Positions 1 to 9,475 of a stretch of DNA of 54,401 bases are shown piece after piece (positions within the stretch are counted from its first letter, which is position 1; every line of letters begins with the position of its first letter). The stretch is taken from NCBI GenBank assembly GCA_029572555.1, contig JAKPVM010000189.1:1-54401 (forward strand). The letters run 5' to 3'. Origin of the DNA: Verrucomicrobiota bacterium. GTDB lineage: Bacteria; Verrucomicrobiota; Verrucomicrobiia; Limisphaerales; JAKPVM01. A model generated the notes under the pieces. The model was not told the origin of the DNA. It made no database searches and saw nothing but the letters and a program-made list of their open reading frames with translations. Both the position numbers and the translations under genes were made by a program.

Positions 1-27
1 CATATTCACTTTTATTAAAACCGCACT

Positions 28-58
28 AAAATTTTGCTAAACTTTGAATTTAGCAAAA
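28..58 (-). terminator. Rho-independent terminator of the ClpX-like gene
   Basis: A perfect 10-bp inverted repeat (32-41 with 49-58, 7-base loop) lies just past the stop codon of the minus-strand ClpX-like gene. Read on the minus strand, the stem is followed by a run of four T residues. Confidence 0.7.
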
Positions 59-69
59 ACAGTTTCTTT

Positions 70-1665
70 TTATCCCGATTCATCATCTTTCTTATCCGAG
101 TTTTCCGTTTGTTGTTTTCTATAACTTTCCACAACCCATTGACTCAAAACCTTGTCCGGATTTTCAACTGCGTCGCAATCAATCACAAAAGAATCCTGTC
201 CCGTGTTTTGGTTTATCAATTTTAAACCAAATTGATAGTCTTTAAATTTTTCCTTACATAAATCTGCCACAGTTTTCTCACTTTTTTCAGCCTCAGAGAT
301 TAACTTTTTAATAGCCGTTTCTGTAAAACTTAAATTTAACTTAAATTCCTGTGAAAATTCTCGGACAAATTGAGCCACTATATCGCCAACATTAGACTTG
401 TCTTTCTCTTTTTGTTCCTGGATTAGCCTTGTTAATACTTTTTGGGAATTATTCACCAACTCTTCATCAACAATAAAATGTTTAACATTTGTGGATGGAA
501 GTTCAAATTTGAACTCGCGCAACACCCGTTCACAAACTGTCATCAATCCCCTTGCGCCGGTCTTTTCATTAGCGGCAAGTTCAGCTATCCGTTTTAGCCC
601 TGAATCGGCAAACTCCGCCTGAATCCCGTAAGCCACAAAATCCTGTTGATACTGCCTTATAATACTCCCCTCTGAAAATTTAAGAATACCAAACAAATCA
701 TCGACAGATAACGGTTTGCAATATACACGCACTGGCAACCTGCCTATAAATTCTGGCTCTAATCCGAACTCAACAAAATCTCGCGTTTCAGCAAGTTCTA
801 ATACCTTTTCATCATCGGGCACTTCGCTTCCTTTTGTGGAAAAACCAATAGTAGATTCTCGCAAACGGCGACGAACAATTTTATCCAATCCATCAAACGC
901 GCCGCTTACTATAAACAAAATATGTTTTGTATTCACCGTATTAGGCTGTTTCTTTTGTCTTGGTCTTGTTGCCTCCATCAAAGCTGCAATTTGCCCTGCA
1001 ATATCTTGCGGAGACCGAGCCGGCACTTCGGTCTCTTCCATCAGTTTCAAAAGATTTGTTTGAACACCGCGTCCGCTTACATCTCTGCCTGCCATCTCTC
1101 TCGCCGACGCAATTTTATCGATTTCATCTATATAAATGATGCCGTATTCAGCCCTTTTTATATCCCCGTTGGCTCTGCGGACAAGTTCCCTGACCATATC
1201 TTCAACATCGCCCCCAACATAACCCGTCTCAGAAAATTTTGTTGCGTCGGCTTTGACAAAAGGAACACCGATTAAATCCGCAGCGCATCTTATTAAATAT
1301 GTTTTTCCAACGCCTGTTGGTCCTAATAATAATATATTTTGCTTCGTGTAATTTGGATGTTCTTTACCCTCAAGCGCTAAACGAACGTGGTTGTAATGAT
1401 CGCATATCGCAACACTTATAACCTTTTTGGCTTCATCTTGTTTTATTACAAATCGGTCAAGGTATTCTTTAATCTCGCGAGGTTTATAATTAAACTGAAA
1501 TATATCCTTTTCCTCATCAACAACCTCCCCTTCCCCATTATTAGTCTCAGCATCGGGATTTAAAAACATAACGTTCCCATCTTTAAAATTCTTTTTAATA
1601 AATTCCTGCATCTGCTTCTGAAAATCATCAGCCGTACTATTATAACTCTCGTATTTATTCAACAT
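70..1665 (-). CDS. ClpX-like AAA+ unfoldase lacking the zinc finger
   Basis: 531-residue AAA+ ATPase of the ClpX type, expected to unfold proteins and feed them to ClpP. Visible motifs: Walker A GPTGVGKT (115-122), pore loop GYVG (148-151), Walker B IIYIDE (176-181), IGF tripeptide (273-275) at the position of the ClpP-docking loop, PEFIGRLP (304-311) and the sensor-2 GAR (370-372). The four-cysteine zinc-binding domain that normally begins ClpX is absent; the first 55 residues are polar and acidic. After the usual ClpX end (about residue 410) there is an extra ~120-residue charged domain of unknown function. No clpP or tig lies next to it. No Shine-Dalgarno sequence precedes the ATG; a TATATT hexamer ends 8 bases before it. 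The family is certain; whether it is the cell's only ClpX is not known. Confidence 0.85.
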   Translation of the reverse strand: MLNKYESYNSTADDFQKQMQEFIKKNFKDGNVMFLNPDAETNNGEGEVVDEEKDIFQFNYKPREIKEYLDRFVIKQDEAKKVISVAICDHYNHVRLALEGKEHPNYTKQNILLLGPTGVGKTYLIRCAADLIGVPFVKADATKFSETGYVGGDVEDMVRELVRRANGDIKRAEYGIIYIDEIDKIASAREMAGRDVSGRGVQTNLLKLMEETEVPARSPQDIAGQIAALMEATRPRQKKQPNTVNTKHILFIVSGAFDGLDKIVRRRLRESTIGFSTKGSEVPDDEKVLELAETRDFVEFGLEPEFIGRLPVRVYCKPLSVDDLFGILKFSEGSIIRQYQQDFVAYGIQAEFADSGLKRIAELAANEKTGARGLMTVCERVLREFKFELPSTNVKHFIVDEELVNNSQKVLTRLIQEQKEKDKSNVGDIVAQFVREFSQEFKLNLSFTETAIKKLISEAEKSEKTVADLCKEKFKDYQFGLKLINQNTGQDSFVIDCDAVENPDKVLSQWVVESYRKQQTENSDKKDDESG

Positions 1666-1866
1666 AATAAAACAATATATCTGTTTTATCTAATTAACAA
1701 CAGAATTGAATGTTCAACAATAAATTCAAATCATAAAAAATAAAGCGTTTCTTTCTGTTATTATCTTATATTCAATCATTACATTTTTTGATTTAAAATT
1801 GTGGCTTTATTGAATTATGTAAAAACTGTGATAATATTATAAACGGCAAAATTGCAATTTTGTTAA

Positions 1867-2217
<351 letters not shown>

Positions 2218-2239
2218 CAACCTAACCAAATTAAATAAT

Positions 2240-3742
2240 ATGAGTTCAATACTAAAACTGATGGGGTGTGTAATAGTGGCAACAATACTTGTTTCTTTCG
2301 CGGTTTTTGCGGAAGAAACAAGAACAGAACCTTCCATTGAACAACGCCTTTCAGACCTTGAATCGTACGTGAACAATGTCGGAAGGACGGCGGACTCATC
2401 AAAAAATATACAATCTAAACTGGCAGTGTGCGATTCTAACAAAGGTTCTTATTCGCCTTTGCCAGGACCCGGGCATAATGCGTGGCTTATGATGAGCACG
2501 GCTCTGGTCCTTTTTATGACGCTCCCGGGACTTGCTCTTTTCTATGGCGGATTAGTTAGAAAAAAGAATGTGCTTTCCGTGCTTGCGCAATGCATAGCAA
2601 TCGCTGGGTTCGTAACCATTTTATGGTGGGTTTTTGGATACAGTTTTGTCTTTGCAGATGGCGGAGGTCCAATAATTGGAAACTTTACTAAATTTGCATT
2701 TTTCAAAGGCGTTAATTCTTTCGTTAATACCAATTATTGCTACTGGGTATCACACAATATTTTTGCAATATTTCAGATGATGTTTGCAATAATAACGCCC
2801 GCATTGATTGTGGGTGCAATCGCGGAACGAATCAAATTCTCGTCTCTGTTGATGTTCATAGGATTGTGGATGGTCATAGTTTATTTTCCACTCGCTCATA
2901 TGGTCTGGGGTATTGACGGATTAATGAACGGTGTATGGAATCCAAACGCAAAAATAAGAGCGTTGGACTTTGCCGGCGGCACCGTAGTTCATATGTCATC
3001 CGGTTGGTCAGCCCTGATTTTCTGTCTAATTTTAGGAAAAAGACTCGGCTTCCCAAGAGAACAAATGCCACCACATAATATGGTTCTTTGTATGATTGGA
3101 ACTGGAATGTTATGGGTCGGCTGGTACGGTTTTAACGCAGGAAGCGCGCTGGGCGCCGATATAATAGCGGCAAATGCTTTTGTTACAACCACCATTTCTG
3201 CGGCAATTGCATCTTTCGTATGGGCAATGCTCGAATGGATAATAAAAGGCAAGCCAAGCGTTCTCGGCTTCTGCTCCGGAGCTGTTGCAGGTCTTGTAGT
3301 AATAACACCGTCTTGTGGTTTTGTAACAACAAACGGTGCAATAATAATCGGTATTGTCGCTGGAATTATACCATACCTCGCTGTATCCTACCTCAAACCA
3401 AAACTCGGTTATGACGACTCGTTAGATACTTTTGGCATTCACGGTGTTGGCGGAACAATTGGCGCCCTTTTAACTGGTATACTTGCAACCAGTTCTGTAA
3501 ACGGGAATTTGACAGATGCAAACATCGCTGCGAAAACAAACGGTCTCGCAAACCTTGTCACTAACGGTGGTCTTGTTTTTGAACAACTTAAGGCTATTGC
3601 CATTACACTGTTAATTTCAATTATTGGCACACTTATTGTCGCCTTCCTGGTCAAGTTTTCTGTTGGATTAAGACCCAATGAAGAGGCTGAAACCATTGGT
3701 CTGGATTTATCAGAACATGGCGAAGAGGCTTATCACCACTAA
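2240..3742 (+). CDS. amt: Ammonium transporter Amt
   Basis: 500-residue Amt/Mep/Rh family channel for ammonium uptake across the inner membrane. The ATG at 2240 is chosen over an upstream in-frame codon at 2192 because it starts directly with a signal peptide (residues 1-24, hydrophobic core then AVFA) and avoids overlapping the PII gene. Residues 25-75 form a predicted extracytoplasmic segment with a heptad-like stretch before the first Amt helix. The twin pore histidines are present: H251 in VVHMSSGW and H401 in GIHGVGG. FYGGLVRKKN (101-110) is the conserved first-loop motif. It follows the PII gene and is probably cotranscribed with it. Confidence 0.93.
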   Translation: MSSILKLMGCVIVATILVSFAVFAEETRTEPSIEQRLSDLESYVNNVGRTADSSKNIQSKLAVCDSNKGSYSPLPGPGHNAWLMMSTALVLFMTLPGLALFYGGLVRKKNVLSVLAQCIAIAGFVTILWWVFGYSFVFADGGGPIIGNFTKFAFFKGVNSFVNTNYCYWVSHNIFAIFQMMFAIITPALIVGAIAERIKFSSLLMFIGLWMVIVYFPLAHMVWGIDGLMNGVWNPNAKIRALDFAGGTVVHMSSGWSALIFCLILGKRLGFPREQMPPHNMVLCMIGTGMLWVGWYGFNAGSALGADIIAANAFVTTTISAAIASFVWAMLEWIIKGKPSVLGFCSGAVAGLVVITPSCGFVTTNGAIIIGIVAGIIPYLAVSYLKPKLGYDDSLDTFGIHGVGGTIGALLTGILATSSVNGNLTDANIAAKTNGLANLVTNGGLVFEQLKAIAITLLISIIGTLIVAFLVKFSVGLRPNEEAETIGLDLSEHGEEAYHH

Positions 3743-3988
3743 ACAAGACGCTGTTCTGGTTTGTTATAATGATATTTTTGAAAAACATAATTGAAAACAA
3801 ATATTATGGAAAGAAATTCCAGAAAACATAATAGAACCGTCTGAAACTGCAATGCGCAAATGGTGGATTTAAAGTTTGTTTACGCCTTCGACACATTGTT
3901 ATAATTGTTGTTGTTGTTATCACTGTATTTTTTTCTATAGAATACATATAGTCATTTTTATTGTTTTTAATTAAAATGTTTCCGATTT

Positions 3989-5083
3989 ATGAAAGAATTA
4001 ATAAATCCAGTGTTGAACAATTTACCGGTTTATCAACCGGGACGTCCAATTGAAGAAGTGGCTCGCGAACTCGGTTTGCCTTGCGATGGTATTATTAAAT
4101 TAGCATCAAATGAGAATCCGTTAGGACCATCTCCATTGGCTCTTGCAGCTATGAAAAAGGCAGCAAAAAAGGTGCATCTTTATCCTGATGGGAACTCCTA
4201 TTATTTGAAAAATAAGCTTGCTGAAAAACTCTCGGTAAGCACTGAAAATATTATTTTAGGAAATGGCTCAAATGAAATCATAGAATTTGTGGGACATATT
4301 CTGATTAATCCTGACGCAGATGTAATAGTTTCACAATATTGTTTTGCAATATACACAATAGTAACAAAAATGTTTGGCGGCAATGTAATAACAGTACCGG
4401 CAAAAAATTATGGACACGATTTAAAAGCGATGCGCAATTCAATTACTCCAAAAACAAGGGTTATTTTTGTTACAAATCCAAATAACCCCACGGGGACAAT
4501 GGCGACAAAAGATGAACTAATTGAATTGATTGAAACTGTTCCTCCATCGGTTCTATTAGTCCTTGATGAAGCCTATATTGAATTCCTCGATAATCCTCTG
4601 GATACTGTTAGTTATGTAAAAAATGGCAAGAAAAACCTGCTTTTATTGAGGACATTCTCGAAAATATACGGTCTTGCTGGATTACGAATCGGTTATGGAA
4701 TTTGTTCAAAAGATATTGCGGATTCAATGGAAAAAGTTAGACAGCCATTTAATATAAACTCCGTTGCGCAAGAAGCCGCTATGGCTGCGCTTGACGATAT
4801 TAAGCATATCAAAAAGACAAGAAAAAATAATAGTAAGGGAATTTCTTATTTCGAAAAGGAATTCAAAAGATTGAATTTAGAATACGTCCCGACTTATGCG
4901 AATTTCATTCTTGCAAAAGTTAATGATGGTCAGCGGGTTTTCAATGAAATGCAAAAATTAGGCGTAATAACAAGACCTATGGGCGGCTATTCTCTACCGG
5001 AATGGATACGAATTACAATCGGTACGCCAGATGAAAATGAAATATGCATCAAGGCTTTAGAGAAAGTCTTGAATTTAAATTGA
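3989..5083 (+). CDS. hisC: Histidinol-phosphate aminotransferase
   Basis: 364-residue fold-type I PLP aminotransferase that converts imidazole-acetol phosphate to histidinol phosphate in histidine synthesis. Motifs: LASNENPLGPSP (38-49), NPNNPTGT (163-170), LDEAYIEF (192-199), and the PLP-binding Lys225 in RTFSKIYGLAGLRIGYG. The length is normal. It stands alone; another his gene (hisF) is about 28 kb away in this window, so the pathway is dispersed. A TAAAAT hexamer lies 11 bases before the ATG and there is no Shine-Dalgarno sequence. Close relatives act on phenylalanine or other substrates, so substrate specificity is inferred. Confidence 0.88.
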   Translation: MKELINPVLNNLPVYQPGRPIEEVARELGLPCDGIIKLASNENPLGPSPLALAAMKKAAKKVHLYPDGNSYYLKNKLAEKLSVSTENIILGNGSNEIIEFVGHILINPDADVIVSQYCFAIYTIVTKMFGGNVITVPAKNYGHDLKAMRNSITPKTRVIFVTNPNNPTGTMATKDELIELIETVPPSVLLVLDEAYIEFLDNPLDTVSYVKNGKKNLLLLRTFSKIYGLAGLRIGYGICSKDIADSMEKVRQPFNINSVAQEAAMAALDDIKHIKKTRKNNSKGISYFEKEFKRLNLEYVPTYANFILAKVNDGQRVFNEMQKLGVITRPMGGYSLPEWIRITIGTPDENEICIKALEKVLNLN

Positions 5084-5131
5084 GTTAAATAAATTCTATA
5101 GTATGCTATTCGTATAAAATATTATTGAAGC

Positions 5132-6448
5132 GTGAAACCTATAGATTTAAGAGGAATTCTACATTACGTACCGCAATTCCGAGATAAAACATTTGTAATC
5201 AGTGTCGACGGCGCCATAGTAAACGACGAACACTTCGGCAATTTACTTATGGATATCGCTATCTTGAGGTCTCTTAATGTGCGGATGGTAATTGCGCACG
5301 GTGCTTCGGCGCAAATTCAATCGCTCGCCCAGACACAGGGAATTGTGCCATCAGACCTTGACGGCGCTGGTGTCACAGATTCAAACACTTTACAAATTGC
5401 GCTAACAGCGGCTAACCGTCTAACCCATGAAATCCTTGAAGGCTTATCAATGTATGACTTACGCGCTGCAACAACAAACGCAATAATTGCACATCCACTT
5501 GGTATTATTCACGGAGTTGACCATCAATTAACGGGAAAAGTTGAACGGATAGATAAAGATTTTCTGCAAACACTTTTGGAAAATGATATCATCCCTGTTA
5601 TTCCACCTCTCGGGGTTGATGGCGAAGGAAATACCTATAGGGTTAATTCTGACCATATTGCTGTCGCAGTTGCCGAAGCCCTTAATGCAATTAAACTTAT
5701 TTACGTAACAACTGTTGACGGTCTGTTTTATCAAGGAAAATTAATCAGACAAATGCTTGTAAGCGAATTAGAAAAAATTCTTCAGAGTCAAAAAAATGAA
5801 CTTAATTCGGAGTGCTTATCAAAGGCGGTTCATTCTGTTCAAGCCTGTAAGCTAGGAATTCCACGCGTCCATATAATTAACGGACGATTAGAAGAAGGGC
5901 TCTTATCTGAGGTATTCTCGAACGAAGGTGTCGGCACATTGGTATACGCAAACGAATATCAGCAGATAAGAAAGGCGATGAAAAAAGATTTGCGGCAAAT
6001 AATGAGACTACTTAAACCTCATATGGAAAGCGAGGAATTGGTAAAGCGAACTCGCAATATGATTGAAAAAGATATCAATGACTACTACATATTTGAAATC
6101 GATAACAACCCGGTGGCTTGCGTTGCGCTGCATATTTATCAGGAGCAAAATATAGGTGAACTTGCTTCGTTATGTGTTAGCAAAGAGCATGAAAATCAAG
6201 GCATAGGACGTAAATTGGTAAAGTTTGTTGAAGATAAAGCCCGAGAACTAAAACTTGATAAGATTATAGCCCTTTCAACACAAGCGTTCACATATTTTCA
6301 AAAAAAAGCCGGGTTTATTGAGGGAACTCCTGACGACCTTCCACCAGCACGGAGGGAAAAATACGAGGCAAGTTCTCGGAGATCTAAAATCCTTATAAAA
6401 AACTTAAAGCCAACGGCAAACAATGTCTCATATAATCAAAATAATTAA
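5132..6448 (+). CDS. argA: N-acetylglutamate synthase, ArgA type (kinase-like fold + GNAT)
   Basis: 438-residue two-domain enzyme making N-acetylglutamate from acetyl-CoA and glutamate, the first step of arginine synthesis. Residues 1-275 form the amino-acid-kinase-like domain (VIAHGAS near 53-59, GKVERID near 136-141, NSDHIAVAVAEAL near 172-183) that binds arginine in the family; residues about 290-425 form a GNAT acetyltransferase with the acetyl-CoA loop ENQGIGRKLV (354-363). Length matches classical ArgA. Translation starts at GTG; the sequence from residue 1 aligns with the family start. Its 3' end overlaps the next gene by 26 bases. No other arg gene is visible here. Confidence 0.9.
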   Translation: MKPIDLRGILHYVPQFRDKTFVISVDGAIVNDEHFGNLLMDIAILRSLNVRMVIAHGASAQIQSLAQTQGIVPSDLDGAGVTDSNTLQIALTAANRLTHEILEGLSMYDLRAATTNAIIAHPLGIIHGVDHQLTGKVERIDKDFLQTLLENDIIPVIPPLGVDGEGNTYRVNSDHIAVAVAEALNAIKLIYVTTVDGLFYQGKLIRQMLVSELEKILQSQKNELNSECLSKAVHSVQACKLGIPRVHIINGRLEEGLLSEVFSNEGVGTLVYANEYQQIRKAMKKDLRQIMRLLKPHMESEELVKRTRNMIEKDINDYYIFEIDNNPVACVALHIYQEQNIGELASLCVSKEHENQGIGRKLVKFVEDKARELKLDKIIALSTQAFTYFQKKAGFIEGTPDDLPPARREKYEASSRRSKILIKNLKPTANNVSYNQNN

Positions 6449-8300
6449 ATTTGGATTTCCCTATCTCCGCAAGTATTGGACAAGGCTTTTCGCAGCCATA
6501 ATTCTTGGGGTATTCTATGGGCTTTCGAATGCAAGTTTTGTCTGGGTTACTAAAATATTATTCCAAAGAATAGATTCAACAACTCAAAGCCCCGCAGGCG
6601 CTACCGCTAATATTCAATCAGGCAGTTTTATAGCGACAATACTTAAACAGATTGAGCAAGTTGTTTTACAATTTTTAGACCAGTGGCTCCCATTAATGGG
6701 AAGACCTCTTGATGTAAAACAAATTATTGGCGGTTTATTACTGCTTCCAGTTCTCGTAGCGATAAGCAGGTATCTAGGTTACCTTAGCACTTATTGCACA
6801 AACTGGGTAAGCGAACGCGCAAACGCAGATTTGCGAGTATCAGTGCTGCAAAAATTAAGTTCGTTATCTCTGGATTTTTTTAACAAATCTACCACTGGCG
6901 ATTTATTAACACGGATTCAAACCGATACTGTGTCATTCCAACGGGTTGTTTCTCAGGGTTTCAATGACCTGATTAAAGAACCGCTTACCATTATTAGCGT
7001 GTTTGCAGCGCTTTTAATTATAGATTGGAAATTAACTTTGTTTACTCTTATATTTTTGCCGATTTGTTTTGTTCCGCTAATAATCATAGGAAGAAAAGTC
7101 CGAAGAATTACACAAAAATATATTCAGGTTGGCGTATTGCAATGGAGTCATCTTGTAGAACTAATTTCTTCAATTCGCATTATTAAGGCATTCAATTTAG
7201 AAGAAATCCAAAACCAACGCTATAGAGAGTCAGCGAAACTTCAAGTTCACTATGCAATGAAAACTGTTCAAGCAAAAGAACTCATTAATCCATTAGTAGA
7301 AACAATCGCTATGCTCGGTATTGGAATTCTTATTATTTCCATCTTCATCACTAACGCAAAAATTCCAAATCTTGTTGGGTTCTTAACGGGTGTGGTTTTA
7401 ATCTTTACTCCAATAAAAAAATTAGCAAACGTGCATATTATGTTTAAGCAAGCCTCAGTAAGCGCAGATAGGCTGATTGAACTATTCAAACAAGAATCTT
7501 GCGTCAAAGAACCAGCAAACCCAAAACCGCTTAATTCTTTTGAAAAAGAGATTAGTTTTGAAAATGTTACGTTTTCTTATGGAACTTATCTGGTTTTAGA
7601 TGATATATCTTTTAAAATCCCAAAGGGCACAAAACTCGGCATTGCCGGGGAAAGCGGAAGTGGTAAAAGCACTATTGTCAATCTCCTATTTAGATTCTAT
7701 GACCCAATTAAAGGAAGCATAAAAATCGACGGAGAAGACTTAAGAAACGTCAAAATAAGCGACTTACGTAAAATAATGGCGCTCGTGAGTCAGGAGGTCG
7801 TTGTCTTTGATGCAACAGTCGCCGAAAACATTGCTTGTGGGAAAATAGGTGCAACACGAAAGGAAATCGTAGAAGCGGCAAAGATGGCAAATGCCCACGA
7901 CTTTATAATTCAATTGCCTCAAGGCTATGATACCAGAATTAGTGAACGGGGCGCTACCCTTTCCGGGGGACAAAGACAACGGATTTGTATCGCACGCGCT
8001 TTTATTAGAAATGCGCCAATACTTGTCCTTGATGAAGCCACATCATCTCTTGATTCTGAATCCGAAGCAGAAGTGCAAGCCGCAATAGATGCGCTTGAAA
8101 AAAATCGCACTGTAATTTGCGTTGCTCATCGTATTTCTACTCTGGCAAATATGAATAAAATAATCGTTTTATCCAAAGGCAGAATTATTGAAGAAGGAAC
8201 TTTCGAAGAACTTTTAAAGAAAAATGGCACTTTTGCAATGATGGCGAAAAAGCAGGCAATTACACTTGAACAATCAGACATTCAAAAAATTATCGCTTAA
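6423..8300 (+). CDS. ABC exporter, MsbA-like (fused membrane and ATPase domains)
   Basis: 625-residue half-transporter. The N-terminal region (about 15-345) is a type-1 exporter membrane domain of about six helices, with a long periplasmic loop after helix 1; the C-terminal ATPase carries Walker A GESGSGKST (409-417), signature LSGGQ (513-517), Walker B ILVLDE (533-538) and the switch histidine in CVAHR. It most resembles the MsbA/lipid A and multidrug subgroup, and a lipid flippase role is plausible but unproven; no lipid A gene is adjacent. The ATG lies inside the 3' end of argA, so the two are likely translationally coupled. Confidence 0.88.
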   Translation: MSHIIKIIKFGFPYLRKYWTRLFAAIILGVFYGLSNASFVWVTKILFQRIDSTTQSPAGATANIQSGSFIATILKQIEQVVLQFLDQWLPLMGRPLDVKQIIGGLLLLPVLVAISRYLGYLSTYCTNWVSERANADLRVSVLQKLSSLSLDFFNKSTTGDLLTRIQTDTVSFQRVVSQGFNDLIKEPLTIISVFAALLIIDWKLTLFTLIFLPICFVPLIIIGRKVRRITQKYIQVGVLQWSHLVELISSIRIIKAFNLEEIQNQRYRESAKLQVHYAMKTVQAKELINPLVETIAMLGIGILIISIFITNAKIPNLVGFLTGVVLIFTPIKKLANVHIMFKQASVSADRLIELFKQESCVKEPANPKPLNSFEKEISFENVTFSYGTYLVLDDISFKIPKGTKLGIAGESGSGKSTIVNLLFRFYDPIKGSIKIDGEDLRNVKISDLRKIMALVSQEVVVFDATVAENIACGKIGATRKEIVEAAKMANAHDFIIQLPQGYDTRISERGATLSGGQRQRICIARAFIRNAPILVLDEATSSLDSESEAEVQAAIDALEKNRTVICVAHRISTLANMNKIIVLSKGRIIEEGTFEELLKKNGTFAMMAKKQAITLEQSDIQKIIA

Positions 8301-8325
8301 AATTTAATCTTTTACAGGAAACTCG

Positions 8326-8571
8326 TTATTGCTTTTCATACTCGCCCTTTACAGTGCGCTTGTACACAGTAAATCCCGCCTTTTTAGCATCAGTAACCGA
8401 TAGCGGTTTTAATTTATTCGGGGTATTAAAGTTAGAAATTACCTTTCTAACTGGTCGTTTACAAGCAGGGCATTTCGTAAGAGGAGGGGCATTAACTGGA
8501 CGATAAAGCGTAAACCGCCCCCCACAAACTACACAGTCGCCATCGCATAATTCGTATTCGTAAATTGGCAT
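8326..8571 (-). CDS. FmdB-family zinc-ribbon protein
   Basis: 81-residue protein with the FmdB start MPIYEYEL followed by a zinc ribbon: C13-x2-C16 and C34-x2-C37, plus an extra C9. The family is widespread and its role is not settled; a regulatory role was proposed from FmdB of Methylophilus. The ATG at 8571 is chosen because the only upstream in-frame start is a TTG two codons earlier and homologues begin MPxYEY. The C-terminal half (SNFNTPNKLKP then a basic tail) has no known domain. It lies 72 bases after the glycosylase gene on the same strand. Confidence 0.8.
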   Translation of the reverse strand: MPIYEYELCDGDCVVCGGRFTLYRPVNAPPLTKCPACKRPVRKVISNFNTPNKLKPLSVTDAKKAGFTVYKRTVKGEYEKQ

Positions 8572-8643
8572 AAGCAAAATAAATAAATTAAGAGATAATC
8601 AATCTCTAATATTAATATTTACAAATTTCATAAAATTTCAACC

Positions 8644-9330
8644 TCACTTTTTATCTTTGGGCAAAAGCGAATTTAATGGGCAATTTTCGCACTCTGGAAG
8701 TCTGCTCTTGCAAAAGTTTTTACCAACCATAACAAGTTGAGCGTGGTAATCTTGCCAGTAATCAAGCAAATCTATTTCAGTTCTTAATAACTGTTCGCAC
8801 ATTGCTTTTAATTCTTCATAGGTAACATTAATATCACACCACTTGTGTCGGTAAAAAATCCTCTTCGTGTATGCGTCTATTACAAAACTCAAATGTCTTC
8901 CTGCATACAACAACATACTATCAGCAGTCTCGTTTCCAATCCCTTTTATCGCGAGTAAACGACTTCTTACATCATTTATATTCCCTGATAACATCCGTTC
9001 TAAATCACCAGAAAATTCTTTGACCAGAACTTCTAAAAAACTCCTTACACGACGAGCCTTAACATTATAATAACCCGCTGGTTTTATAAACGAAGCGAGT
9101 TCTTCTAATGGAAGATTATATAATTTTTGAGGAGTTAAAACTTTTGCATTTCGCAAATTATTAATAGCCTTTTCTACATTTGACCAGGCGGTATTTTGTG
9201 TAAGAATAGCGCCAATACAAACCTCAAATTCATTTTCACCGGGCCACCAATGCTGATGCCCAAATCGTTGTCGCATCAATTTATATGCTTGATGAAGTTC
9301 TTTTCCTAAATTTTTCTTTTGCAAACCCAT
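8644..9330 (-). CDS. HhH-GPD DNA glycosylase, MagIII-like
   Basis: 228-residue base-excision repair glycosylase of the endonuclease III superfamily. The helix-hairpin-helix is IKGIGNETADS (128-138) and the catalytic aspartate is D152 in FVIDAYTKRIF. Glu134 replaces the lysine that gives endonuclease III its AP-lyase activity, as in MagIII-type 3-methyladenine glycosylases, so a monofunctional glycosylase is likely. The C-terminal iron-sulfur motif has only three cysteines (C207, C214, C217); the fourth position is leucine. Annotation as plain endonuclease III would therefore be misleading. The substrate is inferred, not shown. Confidence 0.85.
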   Translation of the reverse strand: MGLQKKNLGKELHQAYKLMRQRFGHQHWWPGENEFEVCIGAILTQNTAWSNVEKAINNLRNAKVLTPQKLYNLPLEELASFIKPAGYYNVKARRVRSFLEVLVKEFSGDLERMLSGNINDVRSRLLAIKGIGNETADSMLLYAGRHLSFVIDAYTKRIFYRHKWCDINVTYEELKAMCEQLLRTEIDLLDYWQDYHAQLVMVGKNFCKSRLPECENCPLNSLLPKDKK

Positions 9331-9421
9331 TAAGTAAAAAAATCAGATGATTTTATTTATTCAAGCATTAAAACATTTATAACCAAAATTAAGAATATAT
9401 CAAAAAACGAAAGCAAATGGG

Positions 9422-9456
9422 GCGAAAAAATAAGGCGAGGATTTAGTCCTCGCCTT
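9422..9456 (-). terminator. Rho-independent terminator of groL
   Basis: A perfect 10-bp stem (9432-9441 with 9447-9456) with a 5-base loop lies about 20 bases past the groL stop codon. On the minus strand it is followed by six T residues. Confidence 0.85.
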
Positions 9457-9475
9457 TTGAATAATTTTTATTTGA

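Noticed and set aside
34-225. 63-codon plus-strand frame at the left edge
   Set aside because: It overlaps the ClpX-like gene and its terminator on the other strand and shows no protein-like conservation.
1841-1860. Possible sigma-54 promoter before the PII gene
   Set aside because: GG and GC elements are present but lie 9 bases apart instead of the required 11, and the rest of the -24/-12 consensus is missing.
3743-3988. Short reading frames (12-18 codons) between amt and hisC
   Set aside because: Too short, with no ribosome binding site and no recognisable sequence; nothing supports translation. A TATAAT at 3900 has only a poor -35 box.
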